DNA of 8,299 nucleotides from an uncultured Prevotellaceae bacterium (GTDB lineage Bacteria; Bacteroidota; Bacteroidia; Bacteroidales; Bacteroidaceae). The DNA is taken from contig CAJKQZ010000114.1 of assembly GCA_905202115.1 (NCBI GenBank), forward strand, positions 1 through 8,299, in the 5' to 3' direction. The notes beneath the pieces are model-generated. The model saw nothing but the letters and a program-made list of their open reading frames with translations, ran no database searches and was not told the origin of the DNA. Shown here piece after piece: positions 5,395 through 8,299 of the stretch. The translations under genes and the position numbers were made by a program. How positions within the stretch are numbered: position 1 is the stretch's first letter; each line of letters opens with the position of its first letter.

Positions 5395-5844
5395 TCATAT
5401 TTCAGAAACCACAGACAGCACGAACGCATAGCGGACAACCTTTCCCACAACGATAGCAAGCAATGTCCACCAGAAGTTAGCCCTCATAAGTCCGAGCGTA
5501 ATGGTAATTGCAGAGCCGAGTATAGGAATCCACGCCAACAAACCCATTACCGGGCCATATTTGCTCACGAAGCGCCGCGACTTCTCTATTTTTTCGTATT
5601 TCACATGGGTGTATTTTTCCACAAGTTGCATGTTTCCCAGATGTCCGAGCCAATAATTAAAGCAGCTTCCCAATGTATTTCCCAACGTTCCCCACACAAG
5701 AAGCTGCATAGCCGGCAAACCTGCCACGCGCAAGGCCGCCATAACTATCTCGGAGCTGAAAGGAAGAAAACTTCCCGCAAGAAAGGCGGCAATAAACATA
5801 CCAAAGAATCCGCATTCGGTCAGAAACTGCGTAAAATCTCCCAT
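5395..5844 (-). CDS. YqaA/DedA-type small membrane protein
   Basis: A 149-residue integral inner-membrane protein matching the short YqaA branch of the DedA/SNARE-associated (VTT) family; E. coli YqaA is of similar size. Recognisable stretches are AGSFLPFSSEIVMAAL (23-38), GTLGNTLGSCFNYWLG (52-67), KYGPVMGLLAWIPILGS (95-111) and a hydrophobic C-terminal helix (about 125-146). DedA relatives are linked to lipid-carrier recycling and membrane homeostasis, but the function of the YqaA branch is not settled. The start lies inside the preceding membrane-protein gene (25-bp overlap), which suggests translational coupling. Confidence 0.85.
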   Translation of the reverse strand: MGDFTQFLTECGFFGMFIAAFLAGSFLPFSSEIVMAALRVAGLPAMQLLVWGTLGNTLGSCFNYWLGHLGNMQLVEKYTHVKYEKIEKSRRFVSKYGPVMGLLAWIPILGSAITITLGLMRANFWWTLLAIVVGKVVRYAFVLSVVSEI

Positions 5845-6782
5845 ATCCCCAAGTCTATACCCGTAATGTTATACACAGCAAGCAATAATACAAGCAGAGC
5901 AGTAAAGTAAAAATAGATATTCCCTGCCTTTCCGCCGGCAAAAGCCAGATGATGAGCTATGAGCGGCGTACTGTTAAGCACGAACAGGCGGAAAAGCACA
6001 TCGAATCCGTCGGGACAAGCCACGAGCAGCGCCAAGATAGCCAGTTCCTCAATCAGAAAAACATAATAAAGCATTCTCGTGCGTATCTTGTCGTTGAATT
6101 TCGTGCGGGCAAAGTGAATTGCCGCCGCAACCGCCATTACGGCCACCACGGCGAACGACACGAGGCGGTGCTCGTCGAGCACGCTATAATCGGGCTGGGA
6201 AAAAGTAGTAAGCTCCGCCCAAAAGTCATACAGCGCCGTGTTCTGCCTGTACATTATAAGGTAAGCCTCGCGCAGCGCAAGCGGAAAAACTGTCCCCAAC
6301 AGCGCCGCGGCAAAGACTTTCAGCGTAAAAGCCCTCATCTGCACTATCGTAGAGAACAGAAGAAACGGCCCCAGAAGCAACATTTTCGGAAAAATCATTG
6401 CCCCGAGGCTCAGAAAAAGAAACACGTGGAATATATATCCCTGCGAATTGTAGTTCTGGTAGCACATAAAGAACACGAAGTACGCCGCCGCCCAACAAAT
6501 CATAGGAATATATCCCGATGAAAAATCATGATAGAACGTCAGTCCGCCCGTAAGCAGCAGAAAAACCGACGATATAAGCCTCGAACGAATTCTCAGCAAT
6601 GCGTTGCGGTTGTTCAGCTCCAGAAGTATATAGGCCACGATAATAGTAGCCGCCAGTCCGCCGGCAGTTTCAGACAGCTCCGTCATGCCCGAAGCCACCC
6701 ACATGAGTACGGCAACGAGCAGCGCCACAAATGTCGTGACGTTGCTCGTAACTATGTCGTATCGCAGTCCGCGCTCGTTCAT
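5820..6782 (-). CDS. Polytopic membrane protein of unknown function
   Basis: A 320-residue, strongly hydrophobic protein with roughly nine to eleven membrane segments, for example 16-33, 41-56, 69-84, 92-108, 117-131, 134-147, 156-174, 207-224, 238-255 and 288-306. A long polar loop (about 178-206) and a conserved-looking NSTPLIAHHLAF stretch (270-281) stand out. No catalytic or transport motif is recognised. It resembles unnamed membrane proteins of Bacteroidales, an impression from memory rather than a search. It starts 14 bp after the purD stop and overlaps the YqaA-like gene by 25 bp, so it is clearly in the purD transcription unit. Confidence 0.8.
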   Translation of the reverse strand: MNERGLRYDIVTSNVTTFVALLVAVLMWVASGMTELSETAGGLAATIIVAYILLELNNRNALLRIRSRLISSVFLLLTGGLTFYHDFSSGYIPMICWAAAYFVFFMCYQNYNSQGYIFHVFLFLSLGAMIFPKMLLLGPFLLFSTIVQMRAFTLKVFAAALLGTVFPLALREAYLIMYRQNTALYDFWAELTTFSQPDYSVLDEHRLVSFAVVAVMAVAAAIHFARTKFNDKIRTRMLYYVFLIEELAILALLVACPDGFDVLFRLFVLNSTPLIAHHLAFAGGKAGNIYFYFTALLVLLLAVYNITGIDLGIWEILRSF

Positions 6783-6796
6783 CGGCCTTTTCTACG

Positions 6797-8065
6797 TCAA
6801 AGATCCTGACCTATGTCGGTGCGGTAGAATTTCTTTTCGTATTCAATCTGTTTCGTTGCCTCCATTGTGCGTGCCAGCGCCTCCGCCTTGTCTTTTCCGT
6901 AGGATGACACGGCTATCACGCGCCCGCCGGCCGTAACCACGCGTCCGTTATTGAAAGCAGTTCCGGCATGGAACACTATGCTTTCGCCCGTTTTGTCGAG
7001 ACCGCTTATCTCGTATCCCTTATCATATTTTCCGGGATAGCCTCCCGACACCAGCATCACGCAAACTGCGGCGCGGGGGTCGAATTCTATGGCGCGCTTG
7101 TCGAGGTCGCCGGCAGCCACACCTTCAAACAAGTCCACGATGTCGCTTTTCAGGCGCAGCATTACGGTTTCCGTTTCGGGGTCGCCCATGCGGCAGTTGT
7201 ATTCTATCACCATCGGTTCCCCGTTCACGTTTATTAGGCCGAAGAATATGAATCCGCGATAATCTACCTGCTCTTCGGCAAGTCCCTCTACGGTGGGACG
7301 GATTATGCGCTCCTCAACTTTTTTCATCCACTCCTTGTCGGCAAACGGAACCGGCGACACGCTGCCCATACCTCCGGTGTTGGGCCCTGCGTCGTGCTCG
7401 TAAATGCGCTTATAGTCCTTTGCCTCGGGCAGTATCTTGTAGTGTTGACCGTCGGTAAGCACGAATACAGAGCATTCTATGCCGCTCAAGAATTCCTCTA
7501 CCACAACGCGTGCCGAAGCGTTGCCGAACATGCCGTCGAGCATTTCGCGGAATTCTTTCTTAGCCTCTTCGAGAGTTGGGATTATGAGTACGCCCTTTCC
7601 GCCGGCCAGTCCGTCGGCCTTGAGCACGTAAGGCGGCTGCAGCGTTTCGAGAAACGCCAGGCCTTCGTCGACGTTAGTGCCGTCGAATGTCTGATAAGCG
7701 GCTGTAGGTATGTTGTGACGACGCATAAAGCGCTTTGCGAAGTCCTTGCTTCCCTCAAGCTGGGCACCGGTACGCGAAGGACCGATAATCTTCACCTTTT
7801 TCAGTTCGGCATCCTCGCGGAAATAATCCACGATACCGCCTACGAGCGGTGCCTCGGGGCCTACCACCACCATGTCTATGGCGTTTTGTTTCACAAAGTC
7901 GCCTATCTCGTCAAAATCGCCGAGATTAAGTATCACGTTCTCGCCCACATTGCGCGTACCCGCGTTTCCGGGAGCTATATATAGTTTTTCCACTTTAGGA
8001 CTTTGGGCTATTTTCCATGCAAGCGCGTGCTCGCGGCCGCCGTTTCCCAATAACAATAGTTTCAT
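6797..8065 (-). CDS. purD: Phosphoribosylamine--glycine ligase (GARS)
   Basis: Catalyses the second step of de novo purine synthesis: ATP plus 5-phosphoribosylamine plus glycine gives GAR. It is a cytoplasmic ATP-grasp enzyme of 422 residues, the usual length for a stand-alone GARS. The N-terminal domain begins LLLGNGGREHAL (3-14) and contains VVGPEAPLV (67-75). The ATP-grasp part shows FAKRFMRRHNIPTA (109-122), LKADGLAGGKGV (148-159) and VVEEFLSGIECSV (188-200). It continues with HDAGPNTGGMGS (224-235) and the metal-binding IEYNCRMGDPETE (287-299). The C-terminal domain has LVSGGYPGKY (338-347). It is not fused to purM or purN. ATG 8065 is the start; a Bacteroidetes-type promoter lies about 40-70 bp upstream. 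It is the first gene of the six-gene minus-strand block. Confidence 0.97.
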   Translation of the reverse strand: MKLLLLGNGGREHALAWKIAQSPKVEKLYIAPGNAGTRNVGENVILNLGDFDEIGDFVKQNAIDMVVVGPEAPLVGGIVDYFREDAELKKVKIIGPSRTGAQLEGSKDFAKRFMRRHNIPTAAYQTFDGTNVDEGLAFLETLQPPYVLKADGLAGGKGVLIIPTLEEAKKEFREMLDGMFGNASARVVVEEFLSGIECSVFVLTDGQHYKILPEAKDYKRIYEHDAGPNTGGMGSVSPVPFADKEWMKKVEERIIRPTVEGLAEEQVDYRGFIFFGLINVNGEPMVIEYNCRMGDPETETVMLRLKSDIVDLFEGVAAGDLDKRAIEFDPRAAVCVMLVSGGYPGKYDKGYEISGLDKTGESIVFHAGTAFNNGRVVTAGGRVIAVSSYGKDKAEALARTMEATKQIEYEKKFYRTDIGQDL

Positions 8066-8103
8066 CCTGAATAAAAATTAATCGTTTTACTTTTAGTTCT
8101 TTG

Positions 8104-8135
8104 CAAAAATAAGAAAAAGAAACGGGCGCGGCAAG
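8104..8135 (-). promoter_or_regulatory. Promoter of the purD operon
   Basis: Read on the minus strand, CTTG (8132-8135) is followed after 20 bp by TATTTTTG (8104-8111), an exact TAnnTTTG -7 box with the correct spacing for the Bacteroidetes primary sigma factor. Transcription would begin around 8095-8100, giving a leader of about 30 nt. No purine riboswitch fits in so short a leader. Confidence 0.6.
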
Positions 8136-8217
8136 CGCTCATGCGTTTTTAGCATACAACACTGCAGCGCCCCGCAAAAAACAGGTAGGAAAAGGTTTTC
8201 GAAAAAAACACACTCGC

Positions 8218-8299
8218 GAGAAAAAAATATTTTTTTGCACACTGAAAAAACTTCCCGCAGATAATTCAAAATACAAGGGAGATAATCGAAAATATGTCT
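8218..8299 (-). repeat. Intergenic repeat, copy C (inverted, cut by window edge)
   Basis: The reverse complement of this stretch reads GACATATTTTCGATTATCTC and onward like 2451-2531, with a few changes in the centre (near 8258-8269) and a different CAGTGTGC linker before the AT palindrome (about 8220-8237). Its last bases (8289-8299) match the outer arm of the hairpin beside copy B, so a complete hairpin probably lies just past the window. It sits upstream of the purD promoter. Confidence 0.85.

Noticed and set aside
5949..6521. 190-codon plus-strand ORF
   Set aside because: It lies fully antisense to the polytopic membrane protein gene; its basic, low-complexity composition is what the complement of a hydrophobic gene gives.
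7394..7984. 196-codon plus-strand ORF
   Set aside because: It is antisense to purD, whose every conserved motif is intact; the open frame reflects purD codon bias.
8066..8103. Purine riboswitch in the purD leader
   Set aside because: The predicted leader is about 30 nt, too short for an aptamer, and shows no three-way junction pattern.

Overview
The window looks like a piece of a Bacteroidales (Bacteroidetes) chromosome, probably a gut-type commensal. Supporting signs are the ADP-ribose-pyrophosphatase-type Nudix enzyme, a HisRS with eukaryote/archaea-like motif wording, a good Bacteroidetes-type promoter (TTG, 20 bp, then TATTTTTG) before purD, no consistent Shine-Dalgarno sequences, and a lipoprotein with acidic residues just after its lipobox cysteine. 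The genus cannot be fixed from this sequence alone.

Layout. Bases 1-66 hold the first copy of an intergenic repeat. A Nudix hydrolase (138-701, minus) and hisS (874-2244, plus) are divergent, and the 172-bp gap between them carries a perfect 12-bp-arm inverted repeat overlapping the Nudix start codon. hisS then converges on a six-gene minus-strand block. The 362-bp convergence zone (2245-2606) contains small hairpins, a 17-bp-arm hairpin that can act as a bidirectional terminator, and the second repeat copy. The third copy lies at the right edge (8218-8299), inverted relative to the other two.

The minus-strand block, in transcription order, is purD (6797-8065), a polytopic membrane protein of unknown role (5820-6782), a YqaA/DedA-type membrane protein (5395-5844, overlapping its predecessor by 25 bp), a ZnuA/TroA-type metal-binding lipoprotein (4544-5380), a metal-type ABC ATPase (3634-4338), and a secreted protein of unknown function (2607-3608). 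Junctions are tight (14 bp, -25 bp, 14 bp and 25 bp) except for a 205-bp gap between the metal-binding lipoprotein and the ATPase. No permease gene is present for this ABC system.

That 205-bp gap is the most unusual part of the window. It is almost filled by nine degenerate direct repeats of exactly 21 bp (4343-4531) that share a core reading YGRTNNYAT on the minus strand. The period is two helical turns and also seven codons. In the operon-sense frame the units give a glycine/hydrophobic seven-residue pattern broken by two stops, and the first part is an open 30-codon reading frame (4444-4536). Whether this is a DNA-binding array, an RNA element or a decayed or small coding repeat cannot be decided here. 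The rest of the window is mostly ordinary housekeeping content.
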